The notes: a model not told the origin generated them from the letters alone. 64,000 nt of DNA from Planktomarina sp. (GCA_016780825.1 JADHLF010000002.1:1-64000), one strand, 5' to 3'. Shown: positions 42,752-52,401, numbered from the stretch's first letter. Numbers and translations are program-made.

Positions 42752-44374
42752 CTAGGCCGTCGGGGTTGTGTCACGAATTAACTTCCAATTGACCGCATCC
42801 AAAAGGGCCTCAAAACTGGCGTCGACGATATTGGCAGAAACGCCGACAGTGGCCCAGCTGCGCCCTTTGCTGTCTTCGCAGTCGATCACCACGCGCGTAA
42901 CGGCCTCTGTGCCGCCTTGGGTGATGCGAACCTTGTAATCGGTCAAATTCATGTCATCGATCATGGCCTGATAGGGGCCAAGGTCCTTGGCCAGCGCTTT
43001 CGAGAGCGCATTCACAGGGCCCCGGTCATTGCCCAGCTCATCCATCGATTCGCTGACGGACATTTTCTTTTCGCCGTCAATTCGCACCACAACCAATGCC
43101 TCCGATAAAGAGACCATGCGATTGTATTTGTTTTTGCGCCGCTCCACCGAGACTTTGTAGCGTTTGACTTCAAAAAAATCTGGACAGAGCCCCAATTCGC
43201 GCCGCGCCAATAGCTCAAAACTGGCTTGCGCAGTGTCGTAGGAATATCCCTGTGCTTCGCGCTCTTTGACCAGTTCCAAAATGCGCCCCAGGGCGGGATC
43301 GTCTTTTTCGACGATCAAATTGGCCTCTTTCAGGCGCTTGCGTAGGTTGGATTGCCCGGCTTGGTTCGACATAGGGATGTCGCGCTGATTGCCGACCAAG
43401 GCCGGGTCGATATGTTCATAGGTGACAGGGTTCTTGAGGATGGCGCTGGCATGTAGGCCGGCTTTATGCACAAATGCACTGGCGCCAACGAAAGGCGCCT
43501 GCGGCGCTGGTATTCGGTTGAGAATATCGTCGAGCACCCGCGAGGCGCGTTTTAAGTTGCGCAAAGCCGCATCGGTGATGCCGATCTCATAATGCGACCG
43601 GTAGGGCTCTTTCAATTTGAGGATGGGCAGAAGCGAGGTGAGGTTGGCATTGCCGCACCGCTCGCCCAGCCCGTTCAGCGTGCCTTGAATCTGCCGTGCC
43701 CCGGCATCGATGGCCGCCAGAGTATTGGCGACAGCATTTTCTGTGTCGTTATGGGCGTGAATGCCCAAATGATCGCCCGGCAGTCCGGCGGCGATGACCT
43801 CTTGCACGATCTGCCCAACCTCAGCCGGCAAGGCGCCCCCATTGGTGTCGCATAGCACAATCCAGCGTGCGCCTGCCGCAAAGGCGGCATGGATGCAGGC
43901 GCGCGCGTAGTCGGGATTGGCCTTATAGCCATCAAAGAAATGCTCCGCATCAAATAGGGCTTCTCGGCCTTGGCTGACGAGGTGTTCGATTGAGCGGGTG
44001 ATATTCTCAATATTCTCGTCCAAGGTGATGCCAAGTGCGGTTTCGACATGAAAATCATGGGTTTTGCCGACAAGGCAGACGGCCGCTGTATTGGCATTGA
44101 CGACAGCATTCAGGGCTGTGTCATTTTCGGCCGAATGTCCGGCGCGTTTGGTCATGCCAAAGGCTGTGAAAGTGGCGCGGAGTTTGGGTTGGCTCTCGAA
44201 CCAGGCGCTGTCGATCGGATTGGCTCCTGGCCATCCTCCTTCGATGTAATCCACGCCAAGCGTGTCTAGGGTCGCTGCGATTTGCTGTTTTTCCGCAAGA
44301 GAAAATTGCACCCCTTGAGTCTGCTGACCATCCCTTAAGGTGGTGTCGTAGACATATAGGCGTTCTTTGGTCAT
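42752..44374 (-). CDS. cimA: citramalate synthase
   Basis: CimA condenses pyruvate with acetyl-CoA to (R)-citramalate, a threonine-independent route to 2-ketobutyrate and isoleucine. The 540-residue protein has the HMGL barrel with YDTTLRDGQQTQGVQFS, HLGIHAHNDTENAVAN and QGTLNGLGERCGNANL, then the LeuA-type C-terminal regulatory domain. The longer frame adds an unconserved leader. The length and the YIEGGWPGANP segment separate it from LeuA and NifV. In this lineage citramalate synthase could also feed the ethylmalonyl-CoA/methylmalonyl interconversions, though isoleucine synthesis is the simplest reading. Confidence 0.92.
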   Translation of the reverse strand: MTKERLYVYDTTLRDGQQTQGVQFSLAEKQQIAATLDTLGVDYIEGGWPGANPIDSAWFESQPKLRATFTAFGMTKRAGHSAENDTALNAVVNANTAAVCLVGKTHDFHVETALGITLDENIENITRSIEHLVSQGREALFDAEHFFDGYKANPDYARACIHAAFAAGARWIVLCDTNGGALPAEVGQIVQEVIAAGLPGDHLGIHAHNDTENAVANTLAAIDAGARQIQGTLNGLGERCGNANLTSLLPILKLKEPYRSHYEIGITDAALRNLKRASRVLDDILNRIPAPQAPFVGASAFVHKAGLHASAILKNPVTYEHIDPALVGNQRDIPMSNQAGQSNLRKRLKEANLIVEKDDPALGRILELVKEREAQGYSYDTAQASFELLARRELGLCPDFFEVKRYKVSVERRKNKYNRMVSLSEALVVVRIDGEKKMSVSESMDELGNDRGPVNALSKALAKDLGPYQAMIDDMNLTDYKVRITQGGTEAVTRVVIDCEDSKGRSWATVGVSANIVDASFEALLDAVNWKLIRDTTPTA

Positions 44375-44446
44375 GTCGGGCTCCAGTTTGCGCGCATAAA
44401 ACCAGCACAAGGCAAAAGGTCAACCCCGCGCCTTAGCCTCTTCGCT

Positions 44447-45604
44447 CTAAGGCTGCACGATCAAAGCGTCGAGCCCATGGAAATGGTAGCTGTTGGCATA
44501 GGTTGGCGTTTGGCAGATGTGCAAATTCTGGCAGCGGTCAAAGAGCACCTGCAACCCGAGTGAAATTTCCAGCCGGGCAAGTGGCGCGCCGACGCAAAAA
44601 TGCAATCCTGCTCCGAAGGATTGATGGGCCGTGGTTTTGCGGTGCGGATCAAATATATGGGGATTTTCGACAAAGGCGGGATCGCGATTTGCTGCGGCCA
44701 ATAGGCATGCCACCTCTTGGCCCTTGTGAATGTCAAAGCCAAAACACGTCGTGTCTTCATAAGCAAATCGGGTGAAGAGATGCAGCGGCGGATCGAAGCG
44801 TAAGACTTCTTCAACCAATTGCGGAGTCACCTCACGATAGGGGCTCGGCAGCAGGGTTTTGAGAGCATTGCCCAGCGTATGCACCGTGGCCTCATGACCG
44901 GCGTTGAGCAGTAATATGCAGGTGGAGATCAACTCAGCGCCGGTGAGTTTGTCCCCCGCTTCCTCGGCCGAAATGAGATCGGACAACAGATCGTCGCGCG
45001 GCTGGTTGCGACGATGGGCGATGTAGCTGCCAAGGAAAGCGGTAAACTCCAGCGTGGCCTGATTGGCTGCGATTTCCGTCTCATAGCTGCGGTTCGATTG
45101 ATACATGGCCACCATGGCGTTGGACCAGCTCAGAAGATCCGAGCTGCGATCGGTGGGCACGCCCAAGAGTGTGGCGATGATATGCACCGGTAGGGGGCGG
45201 GCGAAGGTGTTCAGGACATCAAAGGGCTCAGTGGGGAAGGCGTCGATTAACCTGTGGCAAGTCTGTGTGATGTGAGGGGCCATAGCGGCCACCTTTTTGC
45301 TGGTAAAGGCGCGCAATACCAAACCGCGCAGCCGGCTGTGGCGCGGTGGCTCTAGCTCAAGCATCGAGTGGCTTTCATTGGCCTGCCAATCGGCGAGATG
45401 GGCGGGACATTGGGGCGGGGTCAGGGCCTCGCGGCCAAACTTGCGGTTGGTCAGCAACCCGCGCACCGCCCGGTAACTGACAGCAGCGGGCAACTGATAG
45501 TCGTCCCACCACACCAGATCCCCCATGGCGCGGGCGCGGTCATAGGCGGCATAGGGATTTTGCACAAAACTGGGGTCTGTTGGCGATTGTTTGAATGTTT
45601 TCAT
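44447..45604 (-). CDS. cytochrome P450
   Basis: A 385-residue bacterial class I P450. The I-helix oxygen-binding motif is LNAGHEATVHTLGN, the ExxR motif is EEVLRFDPPLH, and the haem-ligand loop is SFGAGLHFCVGAPLARLE with Cys337. The early HSMLELEPPRHSRLRGLV matches the C-helix region. No ferredoxin or reductase gene is adjacent, and the substrate is unknown. The start at MKTFKQSPTD is the first plausible one, but no Shine-Dalgarno is obvious. It is divergent from the TRAP transporter genes. Confidence 0.92.
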   Translation of the reverse strand: MKTFKQSPTDPSFVQNPYAAYDRARAMGDLVWWDDYQLPAAVSYRAVRGLLTNRKFGREALTPPQCPAHLADWQANESHSMLELEPPRHSRLRGLVLRAFTSKKVAAMAPHITQTCHRLIDAFPTEPFDVLNTFARPLPVHIIATLLGVPTDRSSDLLSWSNAMVAMYQSNRSYETEIAANQATLEFTAFLGSYIAHRRNQPRDDLLSDLISAEEAGDKLTGAELISTCILLLNAGHEATVHTLGNALKTLLPSPYREVTPQLVEEVLRFDPPLHLFTRFAYEDTTCFGFDIHKGQEVACLLAAANRDPAFVENPHIFDPHRKTTAHQSFGAGLHFCVGAPLARLEISLGLQVLFDRCQNLHICQTPTYANSYHFHGLDALIVQP

Positions 45605-45757
45605 GTCGCCATGACAGCTGAAAAGGCGCTGGGTGGCAAGATGTGTTGACTGTATTTCAACCTCCACCACAAAAACACCGAAACCGCCTTGTTTTTTTGC
45701 CATTGCGATATAGAGTATTCTTCACTCCGGGCAAACCGGTTAATTTGGGAGGATACC

Positions 45758-46759
45758 ATGAAATATTTTACTGCGGCTGCGGCCGCTGTTGCATTGTCGT
45801 TTTCTGCGAGCTCTGCTTTTGCGGCCTGTGATGCCGGCGAAACCGTGATCAAATTTAGCCATGTGACCAACACAGACAAGCATCCCAAAGGGATTGCTGC
45901 AACTATGTTTATGGATCGTGTCAATACGGAAATGAATGGCAAAGCCTGTGTCGAAGTGTTCCCAAACTCCACATTGTACAACGATGACCAAGTGTTGGAA
46001 GCCCTGTTGAACGGTGACGTTCAAATGGCCGCGCCATCTTTGTCAAAGTTCGAGCAGTTCACCAAACAGTTCCGCATTTTTGATTTGCCGTTTATGTTCA
46101 AAAACATCAATGCAGTGGATGAGTTCCAGAGCTCCGCAACCGGTCAAGCGATGAAAGAATCGATGACCAAGCGCGGCTTGCTTGGCTTGGCGTTCTGGCA
46201 CAATGGCATGAAGCAAATGTCAGCCAATGTTCCTTTGACCGTACCGAGCGATGCCAATGGTTTGAAATTCCGCGTTCAAAACTCCGAAGTTCTCAAAGCG
46301 CAAATGGCAGCCATGGGCGCAAGCCCGCAGCCAATGGCATTCTCTGAGGTCTATGGCGCTTTGCAAACGGGCGTTGTGGATGGGCAAGAGAACACTTGGT
46401 CTAATATCTTTGGCCAGAAATTCTTTGAAGTTCAGGACGGTGTGACAGAAACAGATCACGGTGTGATCGATTACCTCGTCGTGACCTCAACAGATTTTTG
46501 GGATGGGTTGCCCTCGGATGTGCGTGACCAACTCGCGACAATCCTGACTGAGGTGACCGAGGCCCGCAATGGCGAGTCTACTGCGGTGAACGCGGCGGCC
46601 AAGCAAGCGATCTTGGATGCCGGCGGTGTCGTGCGGACATTGAACGCCGAACAGCGCGCCGCATGGGTTGAAGCCATGTTGCCTGTTTGGGATCAATTTG
46701 TTGACGGCGTAGGCCAAGAGAACATTGACGCTGCACAGGCGATCAACGCCAACCACTAA
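45758..46759 (+). CDS. dctP: TRAP transporter substrate-binding protein (DctP family)
   Basis: A 333-residue periplasmic binding protein. It has a Sec signal peptide (MKYFTAAAAAVALSFSASSA, then FAACDAG). Family segments include VIKFSHVTNTDKHPKG, the Arg-containing GLKFRVQNSEVLKAQ, which binds a carboxylate, and VVDGQENTWSNIFGQKF. These fit C4-dicarboxylate or related organic acids. GGAGG precedes the ATG. A strong hairpin follows the stop, so more binding protein than permease is likely made. Confidence 0.93.
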   Translation: MKYFTAAAAAVALSFSASSAFAACDAGETVIKFSHVTNTDKHPKGIAATMFMDRVNTEMNGKACVEVFPNSTLYNDDQVLEALLNGDVQMAAPSLSKFEQFTKQFRIFDLPFMFKNINAVDEFQSSATGQAMKESMTKRGLLGLAFWHNGMKQMSANVPLTVPSDANGLKFRVQNSEVLKAQMAAMGASPQPMAFSEVYGALQTGVVDGQENTWSNIFGQKFFEVQDGVTETDHGVIDYLVVTSTDFWDGLPSDVRDQLATILTEVTEARNGESTAVNAAAKQAILDAGGVVRTLNAEQRAAWVEAMLPVWDQFVDGVGQENIDAAQAINANH

Positions 46760-46776
46760 AGCGGCTCACAAGGCTA

Positions 46777-46812
46777 TTGGCCTGCAGTAATGCAGGCCAA
46801 TTTTATATTTTA
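46777..46812 (+). terminator. hairpin with T-tract between dctP and dctQ
   Basis: TTGGCCTGCA (46777-46786) and TGCAGGCCAA (46791-46800) form a perfect 10-bp stem with a GTAA tetraloop. TTTTATATTTTA follows. It sits 17 bases after dctP and ends just before the dctQ ribosome site, as expected for partial termination that lowers permease relative to binding protein. Confidence 0.8.
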
Positions 46813-46823
46813 GGACTTGCAAA

Positions 46824-47510
46824 ATGTCATCATCGCCTCAGACCTCTCACTCAAGAATTGGCCATTGGATCAATGAGATTGAGGAGACCGCCATCGCCCT
46901 TCTCCTTGGACTTATGACTCTGATTACATTCACCAATGTGGTCCTGCGCTATGGGTTCAACACAGGATTGATTTGGGGGCTTGAAGCGACAACCTTCTTG
47001 TTTGCATGGCTTGTTTTGTTTGGGGTTAGCTATGCGGTAAAGGTGACAGCGCATTTGGGCGTCGATGCGCTCATCAATGTTTTTGAACCGAAAACGCGCC
47101 GCATTCTCACGCTGATCGCGGCGGCGGTTTGTGTGGTTTATGCGGGTTTGCTGATGAAGGGGGCCTGGGATTATTGGGCTAATTTCGCCAATTTGCCGCA
47201 AACGACGGGGCGTTGGTTTCCAACCGGATTTGAGGAGATGAAACGCACCTCTTACCGCGGATGGTATGAGGTCATTGATATCGCCTTTCCCGAATGGCTG
47301 CGCTGGATTCAACCGCTCATGAATGATGGGGATGATTACGAAAAAATCCCACGCTTCATTCCCTATTGTATTCTGCCCTTCGGCATGGCTTTGCTCCTGT
47401 TTCGCTTTTGTCAAATTTTTCTGCGCTTGCTGCGCGGCCAAGAGGCCAGTTTGATCGTCAGCCATGAGGTCGAAGAGGCCGTGGCTGAAGTTAAACACCT
47501 GAACGCTTAG
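46824..47510 (+). CDS. dctQ: TRAP transporter small permease (DctQ family)
   Basis: A 228-residue membrane protein with four hydrophobic helices, the first at TAIALLLGLMTLITFTNVVL. The family segment RYGFNTGLIWGLEATTFLF is visible. An unusually long loop (about residues 118-175) lies between helices 3 and 4, so it is larger than the common 160-190 residues. It starts 64 bases after dctP, beyond the hairpin, and ends 10 bases before dctM. Confidence 0.9.
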   Translation: MSSSPQTSHSRIGHWINEIEETAIALLLGLMTLITFTNVVLRYGFNTGLIWGLEATTFLFAWLVLFGVSYAVKVTAHLGVDALINVFEPKTRRILTLIAAAVCVVYAGLLMKGAWDYWANFANLPQTTGRWFPTGFEEMKRTSYRGWYEVIDIAFPEWLRWIQPLMNDGDDYEKIPRFIPYCILPFGMALLLFRFCQIFLRLLRGQEASLIVSHEVEEAVAEVKHLNA

Positions 47511-47520
47511 GACTAACCCT

Positions 47521-49368
47521 ATGGAAGTTGCAATTTTATTTGCTGTTGTTGTTGGTCTGATGCTCATAGGTGTGCCCATTGCGGTCAGCCTGGGCATGGC
47601 CTCGATCTTGTTTTTGCTGGCCCTTGGCGATACCTCGCTGGCCTCCATTGCGCAGACCTTCTTTCAAGCCATGGCGGGCCATTATACCCTGCTGGCCATT
47701 CCTTTCTTCATCCTCGCCTCAGGCTTTATGTCCACTGGCGGCGTGGCGCGGCGGATTATCCGGTTTTCTGTGGCGCTTGTGGGGCATGTTCCGGGCGGCC
47801 TGGCGATTGCCGGCGTATTCGCCTGTATGATGTTTGCCGCGCTCTCGGGCTCCTCTCCGGCCACGGTTGTGGCCATTGGCTCTATCGTGATTGCGGGGAT
47901 GCACCAGGCGGGTTACACGAAGGACTTTGCCGCCGGTGTCATCGCCAATGCGGGCACTTTGGGCATTTTGATCCCACCGTCCATTGTGATGGTGGTCTAT
48001 GCCTCCTCGGTGGATGTTTCGGTCGGGCGGATGTTCTTGGCAGGGGTCTTGCCGGGTCTCTTGGCCGGCCTCATGCTGATGGTGACCATCTACATTATGG
48101 CGCGGGTGAAAAACCTGCCGAAGGGAGACTGGCAAGGCTGGGAAGAGGTTGCCGCCTCAGTTCTCGATGCCGCCTTTGGATTGGTGCTGATCGTGATCAT
48201 TCTGGGCGGGATTTACGGCGGTATTTTCACCCCGACAGAGGCTGCCGCTGTGGCCTGCGTCTATGCGTTTTTCGCAGCCCTTATGATCTACCGCGATATG
48301 GGCCCGTTGCAGGGCAAGGGCTGGCTGCGTGAAGGCGAGCGACGCGCCAATGGTTTGGGGCTGCGCGTTGTGGCTTTTGCGGTCATTGGGTTCTTGCTGC
48401 ATGTCTCGCTCGGCAAGGCGGGGGTCTATCCAGAGGGCTGGGGGCTGGCTGTGGCGATTGCTTGGGTTGTGGTCTGCCTTAGCACTGGCTGGGCCATGAC
48501 CCATTTTGCCGGCCAGCGCAGCCGCGTGGCCTGGCCGGTGGTCGTGATGCTTGGTGCTGTGCCGGGCGTCGTCTTTGCCTATTGGACGATGATCTCAATT
48601 TTCCAAGGCCTATCAGAATTCGCCTCAGGTTCGATGCTGGCTTTTGCTGGCACTGGGATTTTGGCGCTTGTGGCGGCGGCCTTCCTCTGTGCGGCCACCG
48701 TAGCACCCGCCATCATCTTTACGTTTTCGCTGCATGGGGCGGCGCGTGAGGGAGAAGACACCGGATTTGGCGTCAGTCTTTTGGGCGGCGCCAAGGCGAT
48801 GACACGCGGTGTCATTGAAGCGCTGATCTATCTGCCAGCAGCCGTTGTCCACAAAGACACCCGCAAGACCTTATTTGAGGCGGGCAAGCTGACGGTGACT
48901 TTGATGTTCATCATCGCCAATGCTCTGATCCTCAAACATGTTTTGACCGATGAGCAAATCCCGCAACATATTGCCTCTGCCATGCTATCGGCTGGTTTTG
49001 GACCGATCATGTTCTTGGTGATCGTCAATGTCATCTTGCTGATTGGTGGGCAATTTATGGAGCCATCGGGGCTTTTGGTCATCGTGGCGCCCTTGGTCTT
49101 CCCGATTGCGATTGAGCTCGGCATTGATCCGATCCATCTGGGCATCATCATGGTTGTGAATATGGAGATCGGCATGATCACCCCGCCCGTGGGGCTCAAC
49201 CTCTTTGTGACCTCTGGCGTGGCGAATATGCCGATGATGTCAGTTGTGCGCGCGGCCTTGCCCTTTTTGGCGGTGCTCTTCGTTTTCTTAATACTGATTA
49301 CCTATGTGCCTTGGATCTCGACAGTCTTGCCAAATGCGATGATGGGACCGGAATTGATTGTGAAATGA
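47521..49368 (+). CDS. dctM: TRAP transporter large permease (DctM family), extended
   Basis: A 615-residue transport subunit, against about 430 residues for most DctM proteins. The N-terminal half has family segments ALSGSSPATVVAIGSIV and GTLGILIPPSIVMVVYA, and the C-terminal quarter has IEIGMITPPVGLNLF-like sequence (MEIGMITPPVGLNLFVTSG). Between about residues 240 and 430 there is an extra membrane region with further helices. Large DctM subunits of this length are known in the family. Substrate is set by DctP; an organic acid is likely. Confidence 0.9.
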   Translation: MEVAILFAVVVGLMLIGVPIAVSLGMASILFLLALGDTSLASIAQTFFQAMAGHYTLLAIPFFILASGFMSTGGVARRIIRFSVALVGHVPGGLAIAGVFACMMFAALSGSSPATVVAIGSIVIAGMHQAGYTKDFAAGVIANAGTLGILIPPSIVMVVYASSVDVSVGRMFLAGVLPGLLAGLMLMVTIYIMARVKNLPKGDWQGWEEVAASVLDAAFGLVLIVIILGGIYGGIFTPTEAAAVACVYAFFAALMIYRDMGPLQGKGWLREGERRANGLGLRVVAFAVIGFLLHVSLGKAGVYPEGWGLAVAIAWVVVCLSTGWAMTHFAGQRSRVAWPVVVMLGAVPGVVFAYWTMISIFQGLSEFASGSMLAFAGTGILALVAAAFLCAATVAPAIIFTFSLHGAAREGEDTGFGVSLLGGAKAMTRGVIEALIYLPAAVVHKDTRKTLFEAGKLTVTLMFIIANALILKHVLTDEQIPQHIASAMLSAGFGPIMFLVIVNVILLIGGQFMEPSGLLVIVAPLVFPIAIELGIDPIHLGIIMVVNMEIGMITPPVGLNLFVTSGVANMPMMSVVRAALPFLAVLFVFLILITYVPWISTVLPNAMMGPELIVK

Positions 49369-49430
49369 TAGTGTAGACAGATCAATGGCTATGCCCCTGT
49401 TGCAAAAGGCTTGCGCGCAAATGGAGGATA

Positions 49431-51317
49431 ATGATGGACCCGGTGACGCTGACCATTGAGATGATCGTTGTGCTGACGGTGCTCTTTGTGACCGTTACAT
49501 TGTTTGTCACCGAAGCCTTTCGCATCGATTTGACAGCAATCCTAACCATGGTGGCGCTGGGTCTGCTCAGTCAATTGCCGGGTCTTGGCAATCTTGCCGA
49601 TAGCTCGCGCTTGTTTGACGGTTTTGCCTCAAACGCGGTGATTTCAATCATTGCGGTTATGATCATCGGGGCGGGGCTGGATAAGACCGGTTTGATGTCA
49701 AAAGTGGCGGGCTATATTCTGAAAATCGGAGGGGCGAAAGAAACGCGGATTGTGCCGATCATTTCCGGCTCGGTCGGGGTCATCTCCTCTTTCATGCAAA
49801 ATGTTGGGGCCGCAGCCCTGTTTTTGCCGGTGCTCAGCCGCATTTCGGTGCGGGCAGAATTGCCCATGTCTCGGCTTTTGATGCCGATGGGGTTTTGCGC
49901 CATTTTGGGCGGCACGATCACCATGGTGGGCTCGTCGCCGCTGATTTTGCTGAATGATCTTATGGGGGTTGCCAATGCCGGACTTCCAGATGACCAGCAG
50001 ATGCGCCCCTTTGAGCTTTTCGATGTCACGCCGATAGGCCTGTCTTTGATTGTGACCGGGATCTTATATTTCATGCTCTTGGGTCGCTGGATTTTACCGC
50101 GAAGAGACGGTGCGGGTGAGGGCACTTCGGCGCAATCGATGCTTGATTATGTCAAAGCGGTGTACGGGCTAAAGGCTGTGATCTTTGAAGTGAAAGTGCC
50201 TGAGGGCAACATTCTTATTGGCCATCGGTTGGCTGATATCATGGATGCGCATCACATCTATATCATCGGCACAGATTATCGCGGCCGCCAAGTGGTGGCC
50301 CCCATGGCCCCCACACAGATCGAGGCGCCCTGCCGCTTGGCGATATTGGGCCGCCGGCGCGTGGTGGAGGAATTTGCCGAAATCTATGGCTTGGAAATTT
50401 TACCGCAGCTTGACAATTTTTCGGACAATTTTGCCGCGACCCATGCGGGTGTGGCAGAGATTGTTGTGCCGCCCGGCTCATCTGTGATTGGCAAAACGCC
50501 GGGGCAGATCCGCTTTCGCGCCACCCATGGCCTGTCCTTGCTCGGCATTCACCGCGGCGCAGAGACTTTGAGCCATGTCGAAACCCCTGACCACGCCGCG
50601 ACGCGTCTCACCCATGTGCCGCTTTTGGCGGGGGATACTTTGGTGGTGCATACAAAATGGGAATCCCTGACCCGGTTGAGCCGCAACCGCGACTATGTCG
50701 TCGTCACGACTGAATACCCGCGCGAAGAGGTGCGGCCGCAAAAAGTGAGCTGGGCTTTGGTCTTCTTTGCCTTGGCGATTGCAATGATTTTATTGACCGA
50801 TATTCGTCTATCTCTGTGCCTCTTGACCGGGGCTGCGGGCATGATCGTGTCGCGTGTCCTGTCGATTGACGAGGCCTATGAGGCCGTCAGTTGGAATACA
50901 GTGTTTCTATTGGCCAGCCTTATCCCCCTTGGGATCGCTGTCCAAGCCACGGGCACAGCCGCTTGGATTGCGCAGCAGGTTCTCATGCTCTTGGAGGGCT
51001 GGCCGATTTGGGGCTTGCAATTGGGCGTGGCGATTATGGCGACGATCTTCACCTTGGTGATGTCCAATATCGGGGCCACTGTTTTGCTCGTGCCCTTGGC
51101 CGTGTCCATCGCAGTTGCGGCAGGCGGTAACCCGGCGATTTTTGCGCTGACCGTTGCCATATCAACCTCGAACTCTTTTTTGATCCCCACCCATCAAGTG
51201 AATGCTCTGATTATGGGTCCGGGCGGCTATAGGGTGGTTGATTTCGTGCGCTGTGGCGCGGGGATGACCCTTTTGTTCTTGGTCGTGTCTATGGTGGTGA
51301 TGAACCTGGTGTTTTAA
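49431..51317 (+). CDS. SLC13 family permease with two RCK_C (TrkA-C) domains
   Basis: A 628-residue sodium- or proton-coupled anion carrier of the divalent anion:Na+ symporter class, for sulfate, dicarboxylate or a similar anion. The N-terminal transport half includes SSFMQNVGAAALFLPVL and GGTITMVGSSPLILLND. In the middle are two soluble TrkA-C-like domains (VPEGNILIGHRLADI and VPPGSSVIGKTPGQI). The C-terminal half holds MSNIGATVLLVPLA and STSNSFLIPTHQVN. Two adjacent ATG codons follow GGAGGATA. It lies 62 bases after dctM and ends overlapping the tpiA stop. Confidence 0.9.
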   Translation: MMDPVTLTIEMIVVLTVLFVTVTLFVTEAFRIDLTAILTMVALGLLSQLPGLGNLADSSRLFDGFASNAVISIIAVMIIGAGLDKTGLMSKVAGYILKIGGAKETRIVPIISGSVGVISSFMQNVGAAALFLPVLSRISVRAELPMSRLLMPMGFCAILGGTITMVGSSPLILLNDLMGVANAGLPDDQQMRPFELFDVTPIGLSLIVTGILYFMLLGRWILPRRDGAGEGTSAQSMLDYVKAVYGLKAVIFEVKVPEGNILIGHRLADIMDAHHIYIIGTDYRGRQVVAPMAPTQIEAPCRLAILGRRRVVEEFAEIYGLEILPQLDNFSDNFAATHAGVAEIVVPPGSSVIGKTPGQIRFRATHGLSLLGIHRGAETLSHVETPDHAATRLTHVPLLAGDTLVVHTKWESLTRLSRNRDYVVVTTEYPREEVRPQKVSWALVFFALAIAMILLTDIRLSLCLLTGAAGMIVSRVLSIDEAYEAVSWNTVFLLASLIPLGIAVQATGTAAWIAQQVLMLLEGWPIWGLQLGVAIMATIFTLVMSNIGATVLLVPLAVSIAVAAGGNPAIFALTVAISTSNSFLIPTHQVNALIMGPGGYRVVDFVRCGAGMTLLFLVVSMVVMNLVF

Positions 51318-52045
51318 CTTTCTGCCAAGCTGCGCATAATCGGTAGAAAATCTTCGGCTTTAAGGCTGGCCCCACCCACCAATGCCCCGTTTACATGGGG
51401 GATGGCGAAAATTTCTTGCGCATTGCTCGGCTTGACCGATCCGCCATAGAGGATGGAGATCTCCAGACCTGCGGCGCCAAAGATGGCGTGGAGCTGAGCG
51501 CGCAAAGCATCGTGGACTTCGGTAATTTCAGCCACAGTGGGCACAAGTCCCGTGCCAATGGCCCAAATTGGCTCATAGGCAATGATGACCCGTGCATCAT
51601 CAGGCAGCGAGCCGGTCAGCTGGGCCAACACGACCTCGATCGCCCGACCTGCGGTGCGTTGGTCTTGGCTCTCACCAAGGCAAATGATCGGCGTGAGCCC
51701 AGAGTCGAGGGCCGCTTGGGCCTTGGTGCGCACCAAACTGTCGCTTTCGCCATAGCCTTCCCGCCTTTCGGAATGGCCAGTGATGACATGGGAGGCACCG
51801 CAATCGGCCAGTTGCGCGGCGCTGATATCGCCAGTGAAGGCACCCGACGGGGCGTGGTGGCAATTCTGCCCGCCAATGGCCAATCGCCCAGGCAGGCTGG
51901 CCGCGCTGTAGAGCAAATGCGCCGGCGGGCATAGGATGGCTGTGCAGTGAATATTTTGTGCGGCCTCCGCTATGGCTTGGATCTCAGACAGGCTGGCCCG
52001 CGTTCCATTCATTTTCCAGTTTCCAGCGGCGATTTTTTGCGGCAT
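51314..52045 (-). CDS. tpiA: triosephosphate isomerase
   Basis: Interconverts dihydroxyacetone phosphate and glyceraldehyde-3-phosphate. The 243-residue protein has AAGNWKMNG with the catalytic Lys, the electrophilic His in HVITGHSERR, the base Glu in IIAYEPIWAIGTG, and the phosphate loop LYGGSVKPSN. The longer frame upstream is not conserved. The stop overlaps the SLC13 stop on the opposite strand by four bases. Confidence 0.96.
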   Translation of the reverse strand: MPQKIAAGNWKMNGTRASLSEIQAIAEAAQNIHCTAILCPPAHLLYSAASLPGRLAIGGQNCHHAPSGAFTGDISAAQLADCGASHVITGHSERREGYGESDSLVRTKAQAALDSGLTPIICLGESQDQRTAGRAIEVVLAQLTGSLPDDARVIIAYEPIWAIGTGLVPTVAEITEVHDALRAQLHAIFGAAGLEISILYGGSVKPSNAQEIFAIPHVNGALVGGASLKAEDFLPIMRSLAES

Positions 52046-52074
52046 CGAAGATCCTTCCACGGGGCGGTTATGTG

Positions 52075-52401
52075 TTAAGAGTTTTGCATCAAAGAGCGTC
52101 GGGCCCAATCGCAGGCCAGCTCTGGCTCATCCATTGCCGCAGCTGGCAGTGTCCAGTAGGGCATGGCGACGGCCCTATTGTCCTTGCCGTCGTGGATGAA
52201 TTGCTGCGCGCCCTCTGCGGCGAGCTCTTGCGCAAGCGCGCCCTTGGCCTTGATCATCAAAGCGCCCGTGCTGAGGACAAGTGCAAAGAGCACCCCATCG
52301 GCATAGACCGCCAATCCGCCAAACATTTTGCGCGTTGTCACCCTGCCGACGCCTGAAAAAAGCTCTTTCACAAAGGCGATATCAGCGTCGGAAATGCTCA
52401 T
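52075..52401 (-). CDS. TfoX/Sxy N-terminal domain protein
   Basis: A 108-residue single-domain protein with the TfoX_N pattern: FSGVGRVTTRKMFGGLAVY, VLFALVLSTGALMIKA and the late MPYWTLPAAAMDEPEL. Full-length TfoX in gammaproteobacteria activates competence genes; this short form lacks the C-terminal domain and its role in alphaproteobacteria is unclear. Its start overlaps the sufA stop (ATGA), so it is coupled to sufA. Confidence 0.85.
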   Translation of the reverse strand: MSISDADIAFVKELFSGVGRVTTRKMFGGLAVYADGVLFALVLSTGALMIKAKGALAQELAAEGAQQFIHDGKDNRAVAMPYWTLPAAAMDEPELACDWARRSLMQNS

